Of a DNA stretch of 64,000 nucleotides, positions 42,092 through 49,365 are shown in pieces. The position numbers and the translations under genes were made by a program. A model generated the notes under the pieces. It worked only from the letters and a program-made list of their open reading frames with translations. It ran no database searches and had not been told where the DNA came from. Every line of letters begins with the position of its first letter. Position 1 is the first letter of the stretch. Origin of the DNA: Pyrinomonadaceae bacterium (GTDB taxonomy: Bacteria > Acidobacteriota > Blastocatellia > Pyrinomonadales > Pyrinomonadaceae); assembly GCA_030841105.1 (NCBI GenBank), contig JAVEDE010000123.1, positions 1 through 64,000 on the forward strand. The letters are read 5' to 3'.

Positions 42092-43531
42092 GTAAATCAA
42101 AAGACAGGCGCAGCAGCCGCGCAGCCACACAAGCCGGGCGTCTTGCAGCCGAAGGCGACGCCCGCCCTCCGCACCGGCAGGCCACCCGCCGCGCCGGCGA
42201 GGAGTGCCGTGCAGCCGAAGACGTCCGGCATGTCGCACGCGCCGAAGCCGCCCGCCGCGCCTCCCGCGTATCGTCCACAGCCCACGCCCAAAGTCTTACA
42301 GACGAAGACCAATGCTGCACGCCCGCCCGTTCATCGGTCAGGTCAAGCGAGCGCCGCGCCCGTCGCGCCTCCCGCGTACCGGCCGCAGCCCGTGCCGAAA
42401 GTCTTACAGACCAAGATGGCATCGGGTCAGCCGCCGTCGCAGTCAAATCAAACGACGCGCCGACCCGTTGCGCCGCCCGTCTACCGTCCCCAAGCGGGGA
42501 AACTCGCGCAGCCTAAAATGTCGGTGGCGGCGCAATCGCACACGCCCCCCGCCGCGCCGCCGGTCTATCGCCCGCAGCCCGTGCCGAGGGTCTTGCAGAC
42601 GAAAGAGTCTCAAACTAAAAGTCTCGCTGCTGCCGGTCGGGGTAATCCCGCGACGCAACGGGGCGGGTGCGTGCAGGCGAAGGCGGCGAGTCCTCTGACG
42701 ACGCCGAAGGGTGTAGCCTCGCGGCCTGCGAGCGCGGGCGTGATCCAACCTCTCATCATTCGGATCAGGGATGTCGCGGAAATGGTCGGCTTTGCGAAGC
42801 CGACGATTATGAATGCTTCCAAGGACATTAAGAAGGATGTTCCGAGCACACAGTCCCACTGGCAAGATGATGTCGGCATCAGTAAGGCAACGGGGTCGGG
42901 CGCGCGCGAGCTTGATAATGGAGAACCACTGGTCATCGTGTCGCACGGCAGCGAACCCTCTCTGGGCAACGTGTTGTCTACCGGGATACCCAGACTCGGC
43001 GGCCACTACCCGGATGCTCTTGCGGCCAAGGTGGCCGACCTGTTCCCCCAAAATTACAGCGGCACGATCTACCTCGACGGGTGCTATACGGGGAAGCGTC
43101 TGAAATACAAAGACGGGACGAGCTACATCGAGCTATTCGCCACCGCGTTGGGCGGCATGCGGCAGGACATCAGCTTCACCGTCAAAGGAAACCTCGGAGC
43201 GGCCGCGACTTCGAGCCAAGGGATTGAGTACATCGAACTGACGAGGGAAGAAGCCGACCTCGGAAAAGCGAGGGGCTGGATGATCCACGAAGTGCAAAAA
43301 GAGGGCTTGACGCTGTATAAGGTGGCCTCGCCGTTCGGACTCGCCTACTGCAAGAAGGACGGCAGCTACAGCGATATGGGTCTCTCCGAGCAGGCGCACA
43401 AAAAAGCCGTCGAAGATGCTCAACATGCGGAAGTGAATAAACTCGTCGATCTCAGACTTTCACTGTCGCCCAATGTGACGACGCAAGAGCAAGCGCAACA
43501 GCAGGATCGCATCTGGAATGAGATGTTGTAG
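42092..43531 (+). CDS. Cargo protein: shared leader plus caspase-fold-like cysteine peptidase domain
   Basis: About 480 aa. The leader (~220 residues) has four YRPQ units, the most in the cluster. The C-terminal domain has PLVIVSHGS (His285) and TIYLDGCYTG (Cys331), each after a hydrophobic strand and 46 residues apart. This is the arrangement of clan CD cysteine peptidases (caspase, CHAT, MARTX-CPD). The start is problematic: AGGAGG (42078-42083) is followed by ATC ATC GTA AAT CAA AAG, while the sister gene begins ATG AAT CAA AAG, so the ancestral start seems to have become GTA. The only canonical in-frame start is ATG 41933 inside the previous gene, where the reading is merely an out-of-frame copy of that gene. 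Confidence 0.78.
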   Translation, partial: VNQKTGAAAAQPHKPGVLQPKATPALRTGRPPAAPARSAVQPKTSGMSHAPKPPAAPPAYRPQPTPKVLQTKTNAARPPVHRSGQASAAPVAPPAYRPQPVPKVLQTKMASGQPPSQSNQTTRRPVAPPVYRPQAGKLAQPKMSVAAQSHTPPAAPPVYRPQPVPRVLQTKESQTKSLAAAGRGNPATQRGGCVQAKAASPLTTPKGVASRPASAGVIQPLIIRIRDVAEMVGFAKPTIMNASKDIKKDVPSTQSHWQDDVGISKATGSGARELDNGEPLVIVSHGSEPSLGNVLSTGIPRLGGHYPDALAAKVADLFPQNYSGTIYLDGCYTGKRLKYKDGTSYIELFATALGGMRQDISFTVKGNLGAAATSSQGIEYIELTREEADLGKARGWMIHEVQKEGLTLYKVASPFGLAYCKKDGSYSDMGLSEQAHKKAVEDAQHAEVNKLVDLRLSLSPNVTTQEQAQQQDRIWNEML

Positions 43532-43541
43532 CGGGCTGCGT

Positions 43542-43590
43542 CTCCGGTCAGACGGGGTGACGGGCGTCACCTGCGACGCCGCGACCGGAG
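43542..43590 (+). terminator. Nested hairpin after the caspase-like gene
   Basis: CTCCGGTC (43542-43549) pairs with GACCGGAG (43583-43590), enclosing GGTGAC/GTCACC (43556-43561 and 43566-43571). It starts 10 bases after the stop codon. It lies in a 296-bp gap that probably also holds a promoter for the following cargo gene. Confidence 0.5.
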
Positions 43591-43827
43591 GTTAGTGCTA
43601 GCGCTCAACTGCATGACATAATGCGCCCGAAGTTTATGCCGTTGCCCTTGAGCTTAGGAGGTTGCCTTTAATAAGCATGTGACCCGGCGACGAGTTGGCA
43701 ACACGACCGCCGCATTTCATTCAGCCAGCGAGTTGTTTGAGCTAGCGAACCAATTTCCCACATCTCCGGGAAGTTGCCTCACGCGAAGACGTGGCTAAAG
43801 GGCATGTGAGATGTGAGGAAAGCCACC

Positions 43828-44751
43828 ATGAATCAAAAGAAGAACGGACTTGCGCCAGCCCATGGGGGGAATCAAACGCATAATCAACGCGCAGGCCAAC
43901 CGCACAACAGGCCGGGCGTCGCGCAGCCGAAGATGGCGACGGCCGCGCAGATGAATAAGCCGACCGCGCCGCCGGTCTATCGCCCGCAGCCCGTGCCGAG
44001 GGTCTTGCAGACAAAGATGGCAGTTGGTCAACCGTCGCACACTGCTCCGTCGCCGCGCCAGCCTGTCGCGCCTCCGGTCTCTGGTCGGGCTGGCGAACGC
44101 AAGGGGCTGCGGCCTGCGCCGTCCCGTTCTGCGATCCAACCGAAAACGTCGGGGTCGGCGCGCGGAGTGATCCAGCGTAACTGCGGCACGCCCGGATGCA
44201 ACGACCCCAACTGCCACGATCCGAATAATCACGGGCATGAGCGGGTCTTCGGCCTGCGCGGTCGAACCGTTTACTCCGGCAACATCACTAACGCAGATAT
44301 TGGAACGGGCACGGGCACCAATCAAAACACGAGAGATTACGTCAACTCGGCCACCACCCCGTATCCGCAGCAGATTCGCATCGAATACAACTCGGGCGTG
44401 ACCGGCAACTACAGTTCGTTCACGAACGAACCGCTTGCCCCCGGTCAGCGAGCAGATGCAGGGCATATCTTCGGGAGGCAGTACGGCGGTTTTGGCAACC
44501 AGACCGCTTCCGTCTTCCCCCAACATCCTCAAACCAACCGTGGCAATTCTTATCAGGGACAACCAACACGCGACCTGTGGCGCGCGCATGAAGATGGCAT
44601 CCGCGCACAAGCCCAGAGTGGTAATCCGACCAATGTTGCCGTAGCCTTACACACCACCCCCCGCCCCATAGTCCGGCGGTGTCCGTCATGCAATCGAGAT
44701 ACCCTCACGACCGCAGCGACATGTCCGGAATGTGGCGCGTTCTTCCCATGA
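43828..44751 (+). CDS. His-Me-finger-nuclease-like cargo protein with shared leader and zinc ribbon
   Basis: The protein is 307 aa from ATG 43828 (GAGGAAA upstream). The leader has GVAQPKMATAAQMNKPTAPP followed by VYRPQPVPRVLQTK. The globular part begins with a Cys/His cluster (CGTPGCNDPNCHDPNNHGH). It continues to ADAGHIFGRQYGGFGNQTAS (His213) and PQHPQTNRG...TRDLWRAHED, a pattern like the D-x-G-H / N motif of DNA/RNA non-specific His-Me-finger nucleases. It ends with a zinc ribbon (CPSCNRDTL ... CPECGAFFP). Nuclease activity is inferred from motif spacing only. Confidence 0.78.
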   Translation: MNQKKNGLAPAHGGNQTHNQRAGQPHNRPGVAQPKMATAAQMNKPTAPPVYRPQPVPRVLQTKMAVGQPSHTAPSPRQPVAPPVSGRAGERKGLRPAPSRSAIQPKTSGSARGVIQRNCGTPGCNDPNCHDPNNHGHERVFGLRGRTVYSGNITNADIGTGTGTNQNTRDYVNSATTPYPQQIRIEYNSGVTGNYSSFTNEPLAPGQRADAGHIFGRQYGGFGNQTASVFPQHPQTNRGNSYQGQPTRDLWRAHEDGIRAQAQSGNPTNVAVALHTTPRPIVRRCPSCNRDTLTTAATCPECGAFFP

Positions 44752-44861
44752 TGTTAACGTCATTCAGCGAGAACTTGAATTTTTGTGCAAGAAGAGAACA
44801 CTTGGTACATAATAGGCGCGCAGTCCTCGTTGATGTTGTCTATTGCGGAGGTTGACCTCGG

Positions 44862-45566
44862 ATGAACATGCGCCCCGGCGGTGAATTGGCGACGCGCCCG
44901 TTACATTTCATCTGGATGGCGGATTGTTCCGGCTCGATGGCGGTGGACGGGAAGATTCAATCCCTGAACACGGCCATCAAGGAGGCGATCCCGAACATGC
45001 AGACGGTGGCCGACGAGAACCCGAACGCGCAGGTCTTGGTGCGCGCCATCAAGTTCTCTTCGGGCGCGCAGTGGCACGTCTCGCAGCCGACGGAGGTCGC
45101 GGATTTCAAGTGGGACGATCTGACGGCCGAGGGCGTGACGGACATGGGGCGCGCGCTCTCGTTGGTGGCAGAGCAGTTGGCGATCCCGCCCATGACCGAG
45201 CGTGCGCTGCCGCCCGTGCTCGTGCTCATCTCGGACGGGCAGCCGACGGACGATTACGCGAGCGGCCTCAAGGCCGTGATGGAGCAGCCTTGGGGGCGCA
45301 AGGCCGTCCGCATCGCCATCGCCATCGGCGAGGACGCCGACACGGAAGTCCTCCAACGCTTCATCGGCAACCCCGAACTCAAACCCCTGCAAGCCAACAA
45401 CCCCGAGTCGCTCGTCAAATATATCAAGTGGGTCTCGACGGCCGTCTTGAAGTCCGCTTCCTCGCCCGCCAGTCAAACGCTCGACTCCGCCACGCCGGGG
45501 GCGAACGTGCCTATCCCCGTCCTTCCTGAAAGCGCGTCGTCTTCCGCGGCCGACGATGTGTGGTAA
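44862..45566 (+). CDS. TerY-type vWA-domain protein
   Basis: This 234-aa protein is a von Willebrand A domain with an intact MIDAS: DCSGSM at 21-26 (D-x-S-x-S), Thr in EGVTDMG and Asp in LISDGQPTD. The region is typical of TerY-like proteins, and a Ser/Pro-rich tail follows. There is no signal peptide, so it is cytoplasmic. Its 3' end overlaps the PP2C gene by 11 bases, and a kinase follows: the vWA-PP2C-kinase set known as the TerY-P triad. It probably scaffolds protein interactions in the phospho-switch. Confidence 0.9.
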   Translation: MNMRPGGELATRPLHFIWMADCSGSMAVDGKIQSLNTAIKEAIPNMQTVADENPNAQVLVRAIKFSSGAQWHVSQPTEVADFKWDDLTAEGVTDMGRALSLVAEQLAIPPMTERALPPVLVLISDGQPTDDYASGLKAVMEQPWGRKAVRIAIAIGEDADTEVLQRFIGNPELKPLQANNPESLVKYIKWVSTAVLKSASSPASQTLDSATPGANVPIPVLPESASSSAADDVW

Positions 45567-46548
45567 GCGTGCGCGGATGCCGGACGGCCAATTCACAACG
45601 CGGCGCTGGCGGATCGTCGGCCACAGCGTGCGCGGCGCGTCGCACGAACGTGCGGGCACGCCCAATCAGGACGCGATCCACTGGCTGCCCGCATCAAGCG
45701 GCGACGAACTGCCGCTCGTGCTGGCACTCGCCGACGGCCACGGCAGCGCGAAATCTTTCCGCAGCGAGACGGGCGCGCGTCTCGCCGTCGAGACGGCCGC
45801 CGCAGTCGTCCGCGATTTCCTGAAAGTTCAAACGGAGAGTTTGTCTGCGACCAAGCGCATGGCGGAGGAGTGGCTGCCGGGCGCGCTGGTGCGTGGTTGG
45901 CAGGAGGCCGTGGCCGCACATCTCGCGGCGCACCCGCTCTCGCCCGACGAACTCGACCCGCCGCACGCATCTCGTCACGCCAACGCAACGGTCGCCCTTA
46001 CCGACTCTTCAAACTCGCTCGTGGCCTACGGCACGACGCTGTTGGTCGCCGCCGTGACGGAGAGTTTTATCCTCTACCTGCAACTCGGCGACGGCGAGAT
46101 TTTGAACGTCTCCGCCGGGGGCGAGGTGAGCAAGCCTCTGCCGGAGGACGCGCGGCTGTTCGCCAACGAGACCACGTCGCTCTGCTCGCCCGGCGCGTGG
46201 CGCGATTTCCGGGTCTGCTTTCAAGTCGTCTCCCACGCGCCCCCGTCCCTCATCCTGCTCTCCACGGACGGCTATCCGAATTCGTTCCTCAACGCGACGG
46301 GGTTTCTCAAAGTCGGCTCGGACATCCTCGCGGCGATCCGCGCGGGGGGCTTGGATGCCGTCAACGAAAACATCGCGGCGTGGCTCACGGAGTCAACTCG
46401 CGCGGGCAGCGGCGACGACGCCACGCTGGGTCTTATCTGCGCCGAAGACGCACCGCAGCGCGACGCCCACGCGTCGCACACGAACGAGGACGCAGCGGGA
46501 CAGAATCGAAACGGCGCGAAGACGGGGGACGCTTGCGACGAAGCGTGA
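45556..46548 (+). CDS. PP2C-family serine/threonine phosphatase
   Basis: The protein is 330 aa; ATG 45556 is taken, and ATG 45577 is an alternative. PP2C motifs are present in order: GASHERAGTPNQDA, LALADGHGSAK (metal-binding Asp-Gly), LQLGDGEI, LLSTDGYPNSF and GSGDDATLGL. It should remove phosphates placed by the kinase encoded 10 bases downstream, equivalent to the PppA role in T6SS threonine-phosphorylation pathways. It is cytoplasmic with a polar, low-complexity C-terminal tail. Confidence 0.93.
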   Translation: MCGKRARMPDGQFTTRRWRIVGHSVRGASHERAGTPNQDAIHWLPASSGDELPLVLALADGHGSAKSFRSETGARLAVETAAAVVRDFLKVQTESLSATKRMAEEWLPGALVRGWQEAVAAHLAAHPLSPDELDPPHASRHANATVALTDSSNSLVAYGTTLLVAAVTESFILYLQLGDGEILNVSAGGEVSKPLPEDARLFANETTSLCSPGAWRDFRVCFQVVSHAPPSLILLSTDGYPNSFLNATGFLKVGSDILAAIRAGGLDAVNENIAAWLTESTRAGSGDDATLGLICAEDAPQRDAHASHTNEDAAGQNRNGAKTGDACDEA

Positions 46549-46558
46549 GGCAGAGCAG

Positions 46559-47896
46559 ATGAGCTACATACTCAAACCCGGCCAGCAAGTTCGCACCGAA
46601 ACGTCCGGGATGACGTGCGAGGTATCGAAATTCTTGGGCGGCGGGGGACAGGGTGAAGTCTACGCGGCAGTGGTGGGCGGCAAGGCGGTCGCGCTCAAGT
46701 GGTATTACCCCGCGTCGGCCACCGCCGAGCAGCGCGCGGCGTTAGAGATACTGGCCGCGATGAGCGCGCCGAGTCCGAAGTTTCTCTGGCCGTCGGAACT
46801 CGCCTCCGCGCCGGGCGTCGGCGACTACGGCTACATCATGCCGCTACGCGAGGCGCGCTACCGCAGCATCGTGGACATGATGAAGCGGCGCATCGAGCCG
46901 AGCTTTCGCGCGCTGGCGACCGCCGGGCTGGAACTCGCGCACAGCTTCCTCCAACTCCACGCGCGCGGCCTTTGCTACCGAGACATCTCGTTCGGCAACG
47001 CCTTCTTCGACCCGCACACGGGCGAGGTCTTGATCTGCGACAACGACAACGTGACCGTTGACACGCGGGCGCAGGGCGCGGTCTACGGCACGCCGCGCTT
47101 CATGGCTCCCGAAATCGTGCGCGGCGACGCCGTGCCGAGCGCGCAGACCGATCTCTTCTCGCTCTCCGTCCTGTTGTTCTACATGTTCATGATGCACCAC
47201 CCGCTCGAAGGCAAACGCGAGGCGGCCATCCGCTGCCTCGACCTGCCCGCGATGCGAAAGCTCTACGGCACAGAGCCGCTCTTCATCTTCGACCCCGCCG
47301 ACGACGCCAACGCCCCGGACGCGACGCATCAAAAGAACGCAACTATCTTCTGGTCAATCTATCCCAGGTTCTTACGCGAACTATTTACCAAAGCCTTCAC
47401 CGAAGGCTTGAGCGACCCGCAACACGGCCGCGTGCGCGAGAGCAACTGGCGCGGCGTCATGGTGCGCCTGCGCGATTCGATCATCTACTGCGGCCATTGC
47501 AAGGCCGAGAATTTTTACGACGCGGACACTCTCGCCGCAACAGTCAGCAGCGGTCGCGGCCAGAACGCCGGAGCATGCTGGTCTTGCAAGCGACCACTGA
47601 GTCTCCCGCCGCGCATCCGCATCGCGCGCAGCGAGGTCATGCTCAACCACGATGCACACCTCTTCCCGCATCACGTTGACGACGAGCGAAGGTACGACTT
47701 CGGTCAGCCGTTGGCCGAGGTGACGCGACACCCGACGGAGCTGAACGTGTGGGGATTGAAAAATCTATCGCGGCAAACGTGGTCTGCCACCACGGCGCGC
47801 GGCGAGTTGAAAGATGTCGCGCCGGGGCGCAGCGTGACGCTGGCGCGTGGCACGCGGATCAACTTCGGGCGCGCGGAAGGCGAGATCACGTTTTGA
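46559..47896 (+). CDS. Ser/Thr protein kinase with zinc-ribbon and FHA-like C-terminus
   Basis: The protein is 445 aa from ATG 46559; upstream in-frame codons lie in the PP2C gene. The kinase domain (~20-290) has the Gly loop GGGGQGEVY, Lys47 in VALKWY, a catalytic YRDISFGN with Asp142, and DND in place of DFG. A zinc ribbon follows (CGHCKAENF ... CWSCKRPL). The last ~80 residues (ELNVWGLKNLSRQTW ... PGRSVTLARGTRINFG) look like a degenerate FHA domain. No membrane helix is present, unlike PpkA. It probably phosphorylates T6SS or WD40 partners. Confidence 0.92.
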   Translation: MSYILKPGQQVRTETSGMTCEVSKFLGGGGQGEVYAAVVGGKAVALKWYYPASATAEQRAALEILAAMSAPSPKFLWPSELASAPGVGDYGYIMPLREARYRSIVDMMKRRIEPSFRALATAGLELAHSFLQLHARGLCYRDISFGNAFFDPHTGEVLICDNDNVTVDTRAQGAVYGTPRFMAPEIVRGDAVPSAQTDLFSLSVLLFYMFMMHHPLEGKREAAIRCLDLPAMRKLYGTEPLFIFDPADDANAPDATHQKNATIFWSIYPRFLRELFTKAFTEGLSDPQHGRVRESNWRGVMVRLRDSIIYCGHCKAENFYDADTLAATVSSGRGQNAGACWSCKRPLSLPPRIRIARSEVMLNHDAHLFPHHVDDERRYDFGQPLAEVTRHPTELNVWGLKNLSRQTWSATTARGELKDVAPGRSVTLARGTRINFGRAEGEITF

Positions 47897-47905
47897 AGCA
47901 CGGGC

Positions 47906-49276
47906 ATGAATAACGTCGTCAGAGAGAAGCTGCGCGAGATCGTCCACAGACACGGCACGCCGCCCGTCGGCGACGCGAGACTCTGCGAAAGCCTGCTCAA
48001 AGATTACTGCGGCCAGTACAAGAAAGAGATTTTCGTCCTCGTCTGCGCGGTGCGCGAGCAGTGCGCGATTGACCTGCTCGTCTCGAAAGACGGCCTGCCG
48101 CCCGACGTGCTCCGCACGTTGCTCGTCAAACGTTTGCAGGCGAACCTTTCTCTGACCGGGGAGGCGTCCGCGTGGGCGGTGGATTCCTGGGCGCACGCGT
48201 TGGCAGGGTTCGAGTCCGTCGAGACGGACGCCCCGTCCGCGTCGAGCATCGCACCCGACGACGCCCGCGCGCGTCTCAGACCAGCGGGCGAACTCGTCAG
48301 ACCGGAAGGCGGACTCGTAACGGAGGGCGCGGGCGCGTCGTTCGCGGGGCACAGATACGAGGACGGTATTCTCGGCCGGTGCGAAGGGGCGGTGCGCTCC
48401 GTCGCCGCGTCGCCCGACGGGTTGACGATCGCCTGCGGCGGCGACGATGCGCTGCTTCGACTGTGGCATCTCGACACCGGACGGATGGAGACAATCGGCG
48501 CGTGCGCCGGGGCGATCTCGTCCGTCGCCTACTCGCCCGACGGCGCGTGCGTCGCCACGGCGAGCGAGGCGAACACACACGGCGCAGCAAGATCAATCGT
48601 CAGCATTTGGGAACTACAAACGGGCGCGAGCGTCGAACTGGGCGAGTGTCAAGGGCAGTCCACGTCAATCGCTTACTCGCCGGGCGGGAAGAGTCTGGCG
48701 GCCGCCAGTTCGGAGACGACCGACGGACTCCGTTGGTGGAATCTGCACACGGGGCACACGCGCGCGTACCAGTGCGAGGCGGGCGGCTTGCTCTCCCTCT
48801 CGTTTTCGCCCGACGGCAAAACCATCGCCACGGGCGACGGTAGTTTGAGCGGGGCGTCGCTGCGCCTCTGGGATTTAGATCGTGGGCAAGCGCGCATCGT
48901 CGGGCGTTGCAGTCGCCGCATCACCTGCGTCGCTTACTCGCCCGACGGGACGCTCGTCGCTTACGGAAGTTGGGACGAGACTGTGCGTCTGTGTCAGGTG
49001 GCGACGGGGCAGACGCGCGTCCTCGGCAAGAATTGCTCGTGCGTTAACTGCGTCGCCTTCTCGCCAATCGGCGATCGGATCGTCACTTGTTCGCTGGACG
49101 GCAGGATTCGCTTGTGGGACGTGCGGACGGGCAGGTCGCGCGCCGTCGGAGAAAATTACGGCGTCAACTCGGCCGCCTTCTCACACGACGGCCGCACCGT
49201 CTTTACCGGAAGCAACGATGGCACGATTCGCCTCTACCCACTCCCGCCCGAAACTTCGACGCCGGGTTCGCGCTAA
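47906..49276 (+). CDS. WD40 beta-propeller protein
   Basis: This 456-aa protein has an N-terminal ~100-residue helical region (VREKLREIVHRHGTPPVGDA; YKKEIFVLVCAVREQCAIDL) and then about seven WD40 blades. Examples are VRSVAASPDGLTIACGGDDA, ITCVAYSPDGTLVAYGSWDE and VNCVAFSPIGDRIVTCSLDG with LWDVRTG endings. The helical part resembles domains that mediate recruitment in bacterial signalling proteins, but I cannot name it. It begins nine bases after the kinase stop and completes a four-gene operon, probably as scaffold or substrate. Confidence 0.9.
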   Translation: MNNVVREKLREIVHRHGTPPVGDARLCESLLKDYCGQYKKEIFVLVCAVREQCAIDLLVSKDGLPPDVLRTLLVKRLQANLSLTGEASAWAVDSWAHALAGFESVETDAPSASSIAPDDARARLRPAGELVRPEGGLVTEGAGASFAGHRYEDGILGRCEGAVRSVAASPDGLTIACGGDDALLRLWHLDTGRMETIGACAGAISSVAYSPDGACVATASEANTHGAARSIVSIWELQTGASVELGECQGQSTSIAYSPGGKSLAAASSETTDGLRWWNLHTGHTRAYQCEAGGLLSLSFSPDGKTIATGDGSLSGASLRLWDLDRGQARIVGRCSRRITCVAYSPDGTLVAYGSWDETVRLCQVATGQTRVLGKNCSCVNCVAFSPIGDRIVTCSLDGRIRLWDVRTGRSRAVGENYGVNSAAFSHDGRTVFTGSNDGTIRLYPLPPETSTPGSR

Positions 49277-49280
49277 CGAC

Positions 49281-49312
49281 ATCGGGCGCGCGTTTCTCGA
49301 CGCGCGCCCGAT
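49281..49312. terminator. Bidirectional terminator hairpin between convergent genes
   Basis: A perfect 13-bp stem, ATCGGGCGCGCGT (49281-49293) with its complement (49300-49312), six-base loop. It lies between the WD40 gene and ilvE, marking the right end of the T6SS island transcription unit. ATATTT follows on the plus strand. Confidence 0.75.
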
Positions 49313-49365
49313 ATTTCCGTTCGCTACTTTTCGGCGCGACACTTTCAGCGCGTCGCCGCCGGTCG

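Larger units (their letters stand above)
38577..44016 (+). repeat. Coding repeat family: APPVYRPQPxPKVLQTK leader units
   Basis: About nine copies of a ~51-bp coding unit occur in six consecutive genes, near 38577, 39488, 40510, 41349, 42257, 42365, 42471, 42554 and 43966. The consensus is [AV]APP[VA]YRPQ-x-x-P-[KR]-V-L-Q-[TA]-K. Units are often preceded by a GV-QPKM element. DNA identity between copies is visibly high (for example CGCCCGCAGCCCGTGCCGA recurs), implying recent duplication or gene conversion. The protein is predicted to be disordered. Confidence 0.85.

Noticed and set aside
38577..44016. CRISPR or tandem DNA repeat explanation for the YRPQ units
   Set aside because: Units are in frame inside separate genes, irregularly spaced, and vary at third positions like coding sequence.
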